Shown: one piece after another, positions 12,233-23,641 of the stretch
How the letters are laid out: each line of letters begins with the position of its first letter
Numbering within the stretch: position 1 is the stretch's first letter
Assembly: GCF_014898055.3 (NCBI RefSeq)
Contig: NW_023601322.1
Coordinates: 8,885,312-8,949,311, forward strand
Reading direction: 5' to 3'
Origin: Talpa occidentalis
Taxonomy: Eukaryota; Chordata; Mammalia; Eulipotyphla; Talpidae
DNA length: 64,000 nucleotides
The notes under the pieces: model-generated
What the model was told of the DNA's origin: nothing
Seen by the model: the letters and a program-made list of their open reading frames with translations, nothing else
Database searches by the model: none
Translations under genes and position numbers: made by a program

Positions 12233-13442
12233 CTAAAAATGATAAGATCCATGGGGGGAGAGGGTCAGAAAGTAACCGTAAGACAATTTAAAAAGAAAAC
12301 AATACGTAATGAGAAGCAAAGGGAAATTTACTATGACTCTAAAGATTCTTTAAAGATTTCCTTGTAATAGTCACTTAATAAAGGACAGTTTTTTCACTAT
12401 TATTTTTAAGTATCGAAGTACTTTAACATCGCCTTTCCTACTATAAAACAAAAACTACTAACTTCACTCTTCAAACTAGTGACAAGAAGAATGAATGTCC
12501 TTTTCCTCTTAAAAATGTGTGTGAATTAGGTTATAGTGACAGCAATCACTTTGGTGTATGGGTTAGTCTATACTGCAATGAAATCCTACTCAAACGGTTC
12601 AAAAGTTAGTGCCAGACTGTTAACTGATTATGTTATAATCGTGTCAGGAAAAGATATACAAAGAAACCAATGGGTCTGAAAAATGCCTGCAAGGATAGTA
12701 ATCAGGCCCAAGAAAGGAAAGGAAAGGCTAGAGCAGTCTCTGACCTTCAGCGCAAAACAGTGGTCAGAGAATGATGTGACCACTGCAGCCATCTGCAGTT
12801 AACAGCAAAACACCGAAGGATTAGTATTTGCTTCTTTGATGTGTGGGCATGCATTCCAAGTCAGAACTTGGTGGGAAGAAAATTGCCAAGGCCATGGAAG
12901 TGCAGAGAATCCTTCATGCCGGGCTCCGTGTGTGGATTCACTCAAAACTATACCGATGCCACGGCTCCCAAAACCCAGAAATGAAGATACGAGTGAAGAG
13001 AAGACGGAAACATCCAAGAGCTGTTATCTGTACTGTCACATGGCCTCTAAGGTTGCCTGAGCCACTGCTGCTTTTCACATCAGAAGCACAAACACAAATT
13101 ACATTCTAATTCCCACACACCATATTAGGTTAATTAAAAAAATCTTTTAATTAATTTACCTAGCTAAAAAGGAGTAAAAGAAAAATATATTTGCTAAGTA
13201 ACATCTTATTCCAAAATCATAAGAATATTCTAGTGATCAGGTCATTGAACACAGTCACTTTAGAAAAACTAACACCTTTTTCTTCAGGAGATGCTGTCTG
13301 TGGTGCATATAAAACACAATTCTGAACAAGAATCAAAGAGGAAGAAGCTTTACATTATTGGGGAAATAAGCATTTTAGTTTTCACCTTTCCATCTATGAA
13401 TCTATTTTCAGAAACGTGGTGGAAAACACCACTTTCCTTTAC
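12233..13442 (-). other. PHLPP1: Intron H-I (1.2 kb)
   Basis: Unique sequence running from gtaaag to ttatcatttttag. Two overlapping plus-strand ORFs of 70-90 codons around 12836-13109 show no family resemblance and are taken as chance. Confidence 0.85.
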
Positions 13443-13643
13443 CTTGCTGGAAAGCTCTGAAGTCGGTTATAGGCCATGTGGAGGATCTTCAAATGAGGGT
13501 GTCCTGTTAACAAGGGCACACACTTGTCTGTGAGGTTGTTGTTTGTCAAATACAACTCCTGCAAGATGCTGTTCGTCTCTTCAGAAAGCGTGGCTGGAGG
13601 GAGGGCTTCCAGTTTGTTTGCGGACGCGTTCAGGAATCTCAGG
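13443..13643 (-). CDS. PHLPP1: PHLPP1 exon H: leucine-rich repeats ([20 protein letters not shown]...)
   Basis: This 201-nt exon (67 codons) has acceptor tgtcattgtag/CCTGAGA and donor CCAGCAAG/gtaaag. It is phase 2 at both ends. It encodes [19 protein letters not shown], an insert-like SEETNSILQ, then [19 protein letters not shown] and [16 protein letters not shown], ending in a serine shared with exon I. The exon lies only 139 bp from a plus-strand (antisense to the gene) SINE at 13783-14052. Confidence 0.95.
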
Positions 13644-13782
13644 CTACAATGACAAAATGCAACAAAATCCTGCTGATAAGCCAGAGCGCTCATCCGGAAT
13701 CCTGAAGAAATCGAGACATTTTCTGATTTCTACCTGGCATGTGGGAAACTGGGTTTAGAAACATGAATTTAAAGATAGGCCC

Positions 13783-14052
13783 CTCACAGCGGTTGAGCGC
13801 TGGGTTGCGAAGCTGCCCGCAGCCTCTGCAGCGCCGGTTCGATCCCCGGCTGCTCCCCGGCCAGCGGAGGAGGGTCCCACATGGTGTGCAGACCTCTCCT
13901 GCCGCCCGCTGCTCCCCTCAGCAGTGTACTTCGGTCCTTCTGCCTGCTCTGCTCCCTGCTCTGGCTTTGGTGAATTCTCTCACCCTCCTGCGCTTCTGAC
14001 TGTACCCAATGCTTGTATAAATAAATAAATAAATCTTTAAAAAAAAAAAAAT
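13783..14052 (+). mobile_element. tRNA-derived SINE, young (type 1), lacking the first bases
   Basis: The copy begins within the A-box region (CTCACAGCGGTTGAGCGCTG), continues through the whole body, and ends in AATAAATAAATAAATCTTTA plus an A-run. Perfect 12-bp TSD AAAGATAGGCCC at 13771-13782 and 14053-14064, so the missing ~15 bases were lost at insertion. It is antisense to PHLPP1, 139 bp upstream of exon H. Confidence 0.9.
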
Positions 14053-14096
14053 AAAGATAGGCCCTGGTTTTCGCACTCTCTATAGGAAACACAACG

Positions 14097-14140
14097 GCTA
14101 TCTATCTATCTATCTCTCTACCCATCTATCTATATGTGTG
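14097..14140 (+). repeat. Impure (TATC)n microsatellite
   Basis: ggctatctatctatctatct followed by interrupted TATC units directly after a SINE target duplication. Confidence 0.9.
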
Positions 14141-14334
14141 TGTTAAATACAAAGAGATAGAAATTAATTTTTATGGAAGCACAAAGATGAGAGGAAGTGC
14201 TTGAACGAGCTCTTAGAGTAATAACAAAGCAGACCTTGCATCACAATATAACTAAATCACCTGTGACTAATTCTGTTTCAGTATGATATCCAAACCTCCT
14301 TTTACTGACATATTCACTAGTGTAGGAAATGATG

Positions 14335-14685
14335 TGTTCCATATTAAAACAATGGAATATTATATAGCAGTAAAATGAAAGACCATGAACACATGCATGA
14401 AATGAGGATAAAACTCACAAAATGAGTGAAAGAAGCCAGGCACAAGAGCATACAGTGCATGGTTCTACAGACTTCAAATTCAGGCAGAGTTCAGAGGTGA
14501 GAGGTGAGAGAGGGGCAGTGTCTAGAGAGGGCTTACAATTTTTTAACATGATAGCCCTCTGGCTCTTGATCTGGGTGCTGGTCACAGTGTATTCACTTTG
14601 AGAAAATCCATCCAGTGCTACACTTAGGATTTCACCCTTTTTTTATATTTACATTATACTTCAATAAAATTTGCATTGAAACAAA
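14335..14685 (+). mobile_element. Old L1 (L1M type) 3' end
   Basis: Contains aatggaatattatatagcag, gtgaaagaagccaggcacaa, cttgatctgggtgctggtca and tatacttcaataaaat, in the order found in old mammalian L1 3' regions. Weathered, no TSD seen. Antisense to PHLPP1. Confidence 0.82.
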
Positions 14686-14892
14686 TAAGACAGATATGCT
14701 ATCAGTCACTCAGTGACAGTGAATGGAGATAAAACAAAAGAATGTTTTTGTACCTAGGATATCTAAAATTGTCAAAAACAGTGTAATCCTTTCATGATTA
14801 TTATGAAACACAGTAATTATGCTTCACAATGCAAAATGCAAAACTAGAGAACTGAAATCTCAGTCCTTGCAGGAATCAGGTTCCAAATCACT

Positions 14893-14983
14893 GGGAAGGG
14901 AAGTAGAGGGGAGGGGGAGGGGAGGAGAGGGGTTGGGGAGGGGAGGGGAGGAGGAGGGGAGGGGAGGGAGCAGAAGGGACGGG
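14893..14983 (+). repeat. Polypurine G-rich low-complexity tract
   Basis: About 90 bp of almost pure A/G with many GGGGAGGGGAGG units, broken by only a few T. G-runs of 3-5 at short spacing allow G-quadruplex folding on the plus strand, which is the template strand of PHLPP1. Confidence 0.93.
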
Positions 14984-17900
14984 CAGCTGGACAGATGACC
15001 CTCCCACTTCACAGTTGGGCCTCTGGTGTGTGTTCCGTGGTGAAGCTGCAGTGCCTGGAACATGGAGGTTCTTCACCCAAAGGACACACCTGCTGTAGTT
15101 ACCAAGGTCCAAGTCGCCATGGCACCTGACCTAGATCTCCCCTGTAAATGGCCTGCCATTCTCTTGTTTCAAAGGCACCTGGGTTTGAAACTTTCAGCAT
15201 TCAATTCAGGACTATTCAGCCAATCTGTATATGTTTGGGAAAAAGTATACAATTTTTCTTAAAAAGGAAGAATATGGAATACCAGGCACAGGTATTTTTA
15301 ATCCTGGATAAAAAAAACACTTTATATTCAGGAGTCATCACCAGGGCTGTCATGCCAACCTCTCAATCCACTAATTTAATACTTTCCAATCCTGCAACCC
15401 CCACACACTTACTTATACACCCCCACCCCCCAACTCCACTACTATCTGAGGAAAAGCAGCTTCCCCAAAATAGAACATTTTCCATTAAAGAAACACGTAT
15501 TCCGTTGACATTTTTTAAAAAAGGAAGTTAGAAAAGGGCTGCACAGACCATAAATAGTCATGGGAAATTATAGTCGTGTGTGCTACAGAGAAGAAAATAA
15601 AGGTCATTCAAGCAGTTTCTGAAATGGTTTTGAACTAGGAAGGAAACCAGTTTCAGCACCCTAGTTCTTTATTTTTATGAGCCTGTTTCTTTAGGTTCCA
15701 TTTATATCAACCTGATTTTAAAACCCTATTAAGAATTTCTTCAATGTAAAATTAGAAAATATGAAAAATTATTGCGCCCAAAACCTATTGACTGGGACTT
15801 GCTGGGAAACCGACAATCTCATTCAAACACAATTCTCTAGGAAATACACACTTACGGACACATGAAATGAAAAGGGAGCAGAGAGAAATAAATTTACAAA
15901 TGTTTTCTGATTTTTATGCCAGAAGAGGGATTGTTTGTTTTGAAAGGCAACAGACTGACATGAATGCTCATCTAGAAAGCGTGAGAGGGACTGAGACACC
16001 CAACTGTGGTCAGAAGGGAGAACAATGTCACAAGAGATGTGCCCTGCATCTTGCTGAAATCTACTTGTACTGAAGGAGCCCTATACTCCTGATGGGGCAT
16101 GAAGAGGGAAAGAAATCATCCTATTGCTCCAGGAAATGAAACTTAAGTTGAAACTACATGACTAGTTCCAAAGGATTTCATTTGAACTTACTAAAGCCTG
16201 ACTGAATCATCTTGTTAATTAATGGTCAGAGAGCAAGCAACTGGACTAAAAAGATTTTTTATTATAATGGTCTCAGGAAAATTCAATTCATCCCCATCCT
16301 CTTAATAAAACACATGTTCCACAACCTCTCAATGTTTTAGCAAGAGACAAATTTAAATGGCTTAATGGTCTAGGTGTTGTACTTCCACTAGAATGAGTAA
16401 CTACTTCAATGTAGCACTATTTCTCTGGTCTGGAAAACAGTTTTATTCAAGAACCAGCTTGGGTAACCCTGGTCCTTCTTTTCAAAACCTCCAAAGAGCT
16501 AAACCCCTAAAGCACCAAGTTTGGTCTCAACTCAATATGATGTGATAACCTCCTTGCACTTCGCCCTCACAGATGTTTGTAATAACTGTACACAATACTG
16601 TTTCATGTGCCAAAAGATGTTTCATCAATATAACCCTTGTCACCATTCAACCCTCTTCTATTAACTAGAGAAAAAGCAGTATCATATCACTGTTTTCTTT
16701 CCATTTCTAAGATACCCTGCAGAGATTGCAACTCTTTCCTAATTTCTATTTCATCTAATTCTCCCTTTATCCCAGAGATGCACCCCTCATATTTCATAGG
16801 AGATAGAAATAAAAGCTGAGAGAAGTCATATCATTTGGCAATGGTTAAATAATGATTAATGCCAGAGTCAGAAATAAAATCCAGATCTCACCAATCTCAA
16901 GTGTTCACTATTCCCCCACACACCTCTCCAAAATTCAATTGTAAAAATAGTCACAATAAGACATTTTCCTGAGGACATTTCTGTAGTCCCAAAAAGGCTG
17001 GGGTGGGGTCAAGGAGACCGCCTGCTGGGCAGTGTGAAGACCACGTGTGCACAGCGCTTCGAACCCCATTCCTAAAATAACCAATAAATAGCACAGCACT
17101 CAAGAACCTTTCTGAACAGAAAGTACAAAAGTCAGAGAAAAAAACACTCATATATGGCTCCTGCCCTAAAGCACTTGAAAAACTACCCACAACTCAGTGA
17201 GACAAATGCAGTTCCTGTGTCTTGAGCAACTGCTCTGTTCTTTGTTGGCACATTCTGTCCATCTGCTCTGGCTCATCTTAGTTTTGTGGTTCTGTTTTTG
17301 TTTGCTTTTCAGCAATTTCTAGCACACCTGTAAATTTTACAGTCAAATTCTGTCCCTGAAACAAAGTACCGGATTTGGTAGCACAACAGATTTACCTACA
17401 CGTAGACACTCCAGGTGCCCTGCATTTAATTAATTTTTCTGGAGCTCAACACTGGGACTCGTATTCTATTAAAAATGTAAAAGGTTAAGACCCCCCAGCC
17501 AAGCAAAACGCTTCTATTTTAGACAACCCCTTGATTTCTGACCCCCAAATCTTCCAAAAGTGTCAGATGCTCTAGTTTCCTTATCATCTCTCTTTATAAC
17601 ACAGCACTTCTAACAATTCCATCTATCCCTGAGGCTAATAGCTCTTGAAGCCTTTTGAACTCTTCATGATGGCAACCAGAGTATAAACTATAATTTATAC
17701 CCAGTACAGATGCAACATAAACATGTACACTGAAAAAAAGTTTTATGAAACAATACTTAACCTTATTGAATCTCACAATGATATTTTCTATCCCATTTAA
17801 TTTTTCAAAGTGCTGGTAAAAACTCATGGAATTAAGGTCACATCCCACTCATTACTTTGAAAAAAAGAACCACAATTATTATCTAGCAACACCACCGAAT

Positions 17901-18359
17901 AGTGGAGATTGTAAGCAAAGAAAAAGCACATATAGTCTAACAGAACCCAGACATTATTTTGGAAGGCCTGAAAATCTGCCTGGCTGGTATAATATAAAGA
18001 TAATTAGCCTACAGAATACATGAACAAAAGTTATATATAGATGCACGAATTGTTCAACAAGAATTCAAAAATAATTTATTTTTAAAATTAAGTATAATTA
18101 AAAATCAATCAACAGTGATTATAAATTAATCTACATACCTTATTCCAATCTCACCAGTTACCATCACACTGATGTCTTCGAACTGGTCCAGGAACCAACC
18201 CTCCTTAACCTCCTCTAATAGTCTTACTTGTCTCATACGACCTTGACACTTTTGAAGAGTGCTAGGTAGTTATATGTAGAATGTCTCCCAATATAATTTT
18301 GTTTGATGCTTTGTTCTCATTAGAATATGTTTGGCAAAAGTACAGAGAAGTGAGGGTGT

Positions 18360-18585
18360 GTCGTTCTAAGTGCCTGGCCCTCCACCTGAAGGTACACGCT
18401 TCTCAATTTCAATCCCCAGATGTTCTTATTAAGTAGGGCAGGATAAGGCCTCCAAATTTACAGAATTAAGAAGTCTGATGATTAGCCAAGTTGAATCACT
18501 AGAAATAAGGACCAGGAATCTGCATATTTAGTAAGTAATCCATGGGATTCTGGAGGCACTCTGAGAAACATGGTTTTATTCCACT
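18360..18585 (+). mobile_element. Possible MER5A-like fossil
   Basis: The right half (aggaatctgcatatttagta ... cactctgagaaacatgg) resembles the end of a MER5A-type element. The left part is less clear. Confidence 0.45.
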
Positions 18586-20094
18586 GTTTTGTTCCTCAAA
18601 ACACCAGAAGTTCACCAGATAATTCTCTTCACTTAAAAAAATAGAGTAGAATATTTAGCTTTCCAAAATGCCAGAAATATCTGTCTTTGCCAAAAGGCAC
18701 CAGTTGTAGTGGTCAATCAATCACACTCTCCTAAATTCTCTTTTCCTTTTTAGTACCCTTGATATTTACCCATGTTCTGTCTGAGTCATGAAAGCTTATG
18801 GTCTATAATATGACTAATACTCAGGGGATATTTAATAATTGCCATGCACTTCATTTGCACATACATGCCCCCCTCCTGAAAATACCTGGTGCTGCTCCAA
18901 ACAGGGATGAAGACAGACACTGGTGTTCATCCACAACAGGAAGCTGTAACTGCCCTTCAGAAGATTAGTTATGGCCTTGTTTAATTAGATTAACCTCATC
19001 AGGCCACTGAATGAGCGTGTGAGTGCAAGACGGACAGGGAGTCAGCCATTGCCAGGGTTTTAGGAAGAACAGGAGGATGGAAGAACCTCAACCATACCCT
19101 CTGGTGACCCATGGGGCACATCCACCCCACCCCATGCCGATCTGTTGTTGAAAACTGGTTATCGGAAACTCTTTTGGGATTTCCTTCAAGAAGATACTCA
19201 ACTCTAAGTAAAAAGAGGTAAGATGAGAGATGTAGGCCAACAAGATACAGATGAGAGTATCTGCCAGTTTACCCCACAGAACCCAGCCCTCCCCTGCTAG
19301 TCAGACAGAAAATCACAGTGAACTTAACAACATATGGTCCATCAAATTTCACATCTGTCTATAGTTTTTAAGCTGCCAGTGAAAAAAGCAAGTCAAAATA
19401 AACAAAACTCAAAAATGAATATGGACAACAAACTCATAAATTGAAATTGTTGATTCAAGACTTAAGAATTTTAATAAAGTTGGTCTAAAGTTTAACGTGG
19501 AAGATAAAAACATCACTAAAAGTCATCTACTTTAAAGCAGAGTCCCCTCTGTTATTTGGCTGCCGAAACTTTCCTGATATCAGGTACAGTAGATTAATAT
19601 ATAGCATTCTAGAGCTGTAATATTTAACAGAAAATATTATATAATTAAAACCCTGCCATTAGGATTAGCAGATGAGCTCTGGCACTAAAGAAAAACTTCT
19701 GAGAGTCCAAGTTCAGTCTTTTGCTTTGCAGCCAATAACTCCTTTATTTTTTTCCTGACAGTCTCTTGAAGTTTCCGAGCTTAAGTTCTACTACAACACA
19801 AACAGCATTTTTAACTTACAAAGACCTTAGCTTTAACTTACAGAGGCTTTTTCCTTCTTAGCATAACCAAACATGGAACAAATAATAACTTATTACCACA
19901 AAAAAAATGAAAAAGGAACATCCACATATTTTTGAGGCTTGTATCCCAACACAAATTTAAGGAGAATTGGATAAAAGTTTCATTTGTCAAACACACAGCT
20001 ATGTACCGAACAGCAAAAAAGTGTTGTCCAAGAGCCTAAATTAAAATTAACTGTACCATTTTTCTTTTTATCCAATCAAGCCTATCTTTTATTA

Positions 20095-20225
20095 TGGTTT
20101 ATTGTGTAACTCTGTCTTACCTCGTAAACTTCTAGAGGGTCAACTCCTATGTTTTCTCAATCCCCAACAGCACCCAGCACAATGACTTAAAACTTAGCAG
20201 GTCAGTAAGAGGTTGTTGTACTGAA
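20095..20225 (+). mobile_element. L2-like 3' end fragment
   Basis: aaacttctagagggtcaact and cccaacagcacccagcacaa, then a degraded ...taagaggttgttgtactgaac end, typical of the L2 3' terminus. Confidence 0.5.
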
Positions 20226-21105
20226 CTATGTAAACAACAACAAATAACCACTGAAATCACCTGCAAGGAGCTTGTCACAAGAACCCCCTTTAATATTCTA
20301 AACTTCATATTTTCTGGGTTGACCTGCTCTTACAACTGTTCAGTACTAGTTCATTCTTATCCCCAAAGCTCATTAAAATAAATAGACAATATAACTACAT
20401 ATCCCTGAATGCAAATTATGCTTCAATGAACAATATTTAGGTAGATAAAACCTTCATTATTTACGTTTTGGAAAAAGGGGTAAATAGAAGTATTAACTCT
20501 TTAAACAGTAGTAGTTTGATGAGGATCATTATAAAATGTTGTTTCTCATCTTTCAGCAAGCAAAATAAATACAAGAATGACATTTTTAAAAGAGCTAATC
20601 AATTTGCCCCACCCCCTTTACCACCCTACCTGGCTGAGAACACCAAACCTGGTAACATTTCATTCTGACTCATAGTCATCAGATGAGCTGCTACACTGTG
20701 CTGAAGAGGTGGCTATTATATTGGTTGGAAAACAAAGTTACTGGAATATGCCTTCTAGAAGCTTTCTTACTTTTGCCTTTTTTTGGTCATCTGTGTTTCT
20801 CTCATCAAAGTAGGATGCTTGCCCCTTCTAATTCATCCAAGAAATTCCCCATGACAGAATGCATGTAGCCTAGTTTTCCTCCTCCCAAGAAGGGCAGTTG
20901 CCAATTCCCCACAATAGCCTCAATTTTCCAAAATGCAATTCACTCTAGATATACCTGTCTACTGGGACTATGGGAGTTTCTGCCTAAATTCCTTAGCCCA
21001 CGCTATTAACTCAGCTTATGCTGCTCTCTGTGATGGCAACGTCTTTTTGGTGGCTCAATTCAGGTACTAAATTTTCCATGTTGTGTTACCAGAAATATTC
21101 CAGTT

Positions 21106-21200
21106 GGGGAATATAAAAATAAAATTTATTTAAAAAATAAATAAATAAAATAAAATAAAATCCATTGCAGCAATTTGCACTTGGGAAAAAAAAAAAAAAA
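21106..21200 (+). mobile_element. Minute L1 3' end with a probable 3' transduction
   Basis: The insert opens with GGGGAATATAAAAAT, identical to the last L1 bases of the chimera at 0.57 kb. It continues in an A/T-rich tail (to about 21160), then 25 unrelated bases (21161-21185, tccattgcag...cttggg), then a second pure A-run (21186-21200). A perfect 15-bp TSD, AGAAATATTCCAGTT, lies at 21091-21105 and 21201-21215. Two A-rich tails separated by non-L1 sequence inside one TSD pair is the signature of read-through past the L1 polyadenylation site. Confidence 0.75.
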
Positions 21201-21329
21201 AGAAATATTCCAGTTCATACAACCCTCCCTTTTCCAATTTACAGATTCCATTTGGGAACTGTATAAAATACACAAGACAGGAAAACCGAGACTCCATGAC
21301 CTACACAAGGTCACAAAGGCAGCATTTCA

Positions 21330-21490
21330 TGCAGTGGTTCTCAACCCCAGCAGGCAGCAGAATCACCTGTAAAACAATTCATGTTATTGTTGCCCCACTG
21401 AAATCCTGGAAACAAAGCTCCTAACCTATACTCTGAGCTCCCTCAGGGATATATTTTCAGATCTGCCCAGGCACCAAGGAAACTCAACAA
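21330..21490 (+). mobile_element. MER5A-like DNA-transposon fossil
   Basis: Begins cagtggttctcaaccccagc and continues cagaatcacctgtaaaacaa with a degraded interior, as in MER5A-type elements. Confidence 0.65.
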
Positions 21491-22149
21491 CTGCTTACTG
21501 ATTGCTTCTGGAGCATGAAAAGTCTATGTAGACTTGTCCTTTTAAAAACAAATCCTCAGAAATGAATAAAGAATGAGTATCCATTGGAGAGTTCCAGTGC
21601 GAATCACCTACTCTATTAGCGATGCATTTATCAGACTTGGGCAGATTTAGAAATGGCTTTATCTCAAAGGCTCTAAAACCTAAATCCATCAATGTGCTTG
21701 TACAGATTCAGGGTAGACCTGCAGGAGAACAACTGAATTATCATTATAAAACTGCATCCAATTTTTGCCTTATGAAAGAGAACATAAGGTTGCAATATAA
21801 CTTAGAATTCTCCACAGGGGAAGAATCAAATCCTATAGTATTCATGACAACAGAAAGCACTTGTCTACAGCTGCCCACGTGTTCCACCATGTTCTTTGAT
21901 ATGAATGCCAAAGCAAGAACAAGTCTTTAAATGATCTTGAAACAATGCCATCTGTCAGGGGAATGATAGAGCACTGGTCAATTACAATAAAACAATCCCA
22001 CTTGCTTCACAATCCCATTATTTCTCTGCAATTTTTCCAGTAGGAATTCATGGTAACTTACATTAAGCACAGAGAACAAATGTTGTTGTTTTTTTTTTTT
22101 TTTAAATAAACAAAACAGTACAAAAGAAGGAAAGGAGAGCTAGAAATGT

Positions 22150-22270
22150 TCTCTGTCCTGATAGGTGACGGTCAGAGGGTATGAAACAGATGAAAAAATC
22201 CACTGAGCAGTACACCTAAGAGTTGTATACTTTTCCTAATAAGTAACATCTTGATAAAATTATTTTTAAA
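22150..22270 (+). mobile_element. Old L1 3'-terminal scrap
   Basis: Carries a degraded version of the same L1M ending (cactgagcagtacacctaag, then a ...taacatcttgataaaat end). Confidence 0.5.
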
Positions 22271-23485
22271 ACAAACAGCCAGCCCGAGAGTGAAGGTAGT
22301 ATTTAAAATTTCTTACAGTTTCTATTGCTCATTAAGCAAATACTTCTTGAAGATCTTGCTTTTTTACTCTAGGCGCGGGCAAGATGCTGAGGATAAAACT
22401 ATAATGAAGACATATTAACTGGGCCACAGAGTTTATAGTCTGAGAGTGGGGACAGACAAGTAGACAAGATGATAATGCAGCCTGTGACGAGCACTGAAAC
22501 AGGAGTCAGTTTGGGTGTCTGACTGTTTGGGACAGCAAGGGTCACTGGACTGTTTCACCCATGAGGAGTCACACATGCTAAAATAGACCTCAAATTTACT
22601 TCCTAGGGCAAAAAGATCCATCATCTCTTCCTTCCCGTGGAGAAGCACAATACTGAACTTAAGCTTTTTGTCTTTATCATGAGTTAAATCCTTCACACTC
22701 TCTGAAGTTAGGTCCTTCATATTGCTCTAAAGCTAGGGTTATGCACTCAAAATAAACATTAGCAGAAGTCAAAATTATTCAGAGCACCAGGCTGGGAAGC
22801 ATTTTAGTAAAATGCCCAAGGGCCCTGAAGCAAACAAGATGTTCCAAAGCCAGTCAGCACTCACAGTCACTTAAAGCTTTCTGTAAAGAAGGTTCTCCAT
22901 GTGGCAACTCATGACAGAAAACCAATTTTATTTAATGTTTTAGCTAACTTTCACACAATGCAAAACTGTATCTTTATATACTTAAAACAAGTTATTCTGT
23001 TTGTTCAAATGTAAATAGTGTATTTAAGTGGAAGGGGGAAACCAGTGGTAAAGGTAAGAAGTGGCCAAAACAAACAAGAAGCTAAGCAAGCTCTAGGAAG
23101 AGCTATGTCGATTACCCCAAGTAGCCGAAAGAGCAGAAGACGCTCAGACCGTGAAGCCTGGAACAACTGTCACACGTTCTGACCAGGTAGTGACTGGTCA
23201 CATCACCCTGGCTCTATGCCTCCACTCCACAGCACGTGCTGATGTACTACTCAGCTCGCATCTCCCCACAGTGGGGAAATTTATGAAGACTCTACAGGAT
23301 ACGCCTTGCCTCCATCCCCCTACAAAATGGTCAGAGAGGTAGCTGACAAAAGCATTTACTTCATGAATCCAGGATAAGCAGACAAGCAGAAAATCCATAA
23401 AGATGGTGTCAGGTCCTATAAATCAGGATGCCAGTGAGGGTGCATTTCACAACTCAGAGGAATAAGCCCGACGAGGGGCGCTCAC

Positions 23486-23641
23486 CTGTCGGCCTTCATC
23501 AGGAGGCTGGGCGGCAGCTCCAGGAGCTGGTTGTGCTGCACATCCAAGACCTCCACTGAGGTCCTCTCCAGCCGCTCAGGCAGCCTTGCCAGCTGGTTGT
23601 GGCCTGCCAGGAGCTTCCGGAGACTACTGTTACAGAGCAAG
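23486..23641 (-). CDS. PHLPP1: PHLPP1 exon G: leucine-rich repeats (LLCNSSLRKLLAGHNQLARL...)
   Basis: This 156-nt exon (52 codons) has acceptor cctttttgcacag/CTTGCTC and donor GCCGACAG/gtgagc. It is phase 2 at both ends. Repeats visible are LRKLLAGHNQLARLPERL and VEVLDVQHNQLLELPPSL, followed by LMKAD and a serine completed by exon H. The exon is GC-rich against its AT-rich surroundings. An ATG upstream of the acceptor is intronic and not a translation start. Confidence 0.95.

Larger units (their letters stand above)
13644..23485 (-). other. PHLPP1: Intron G-H (9.8 kb)
   Basis: From the exon G side it holds an L1M-type 3' scrap (22150-22270), a MER5A-like fossil (21330-21490), an L1 3' end with a probable transduction (21106-21200), an L2-like piece (20095-20225), a MER5A-like piece (18360-18585), a MIR-like scrap near 16800-16900, a polypurine G-rich tract (14893-14983), an L1M 3' end (14335-14685), a TATC-type microsatellite (14097-14140) and a SINE (13783-14052) about 140 nt before the exon H acceptor. 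I see nothing coding in 15000-18300 or 22300-23450. Confidence 0.8.

Noticed and set aside
12836..13109. Overlapping ORFs resembling a small basic protein
   Set aside because: Looked at as a possible processed pseudogene of a ribosomal-type gene; no A-tail, no TSD, no match I recognise.
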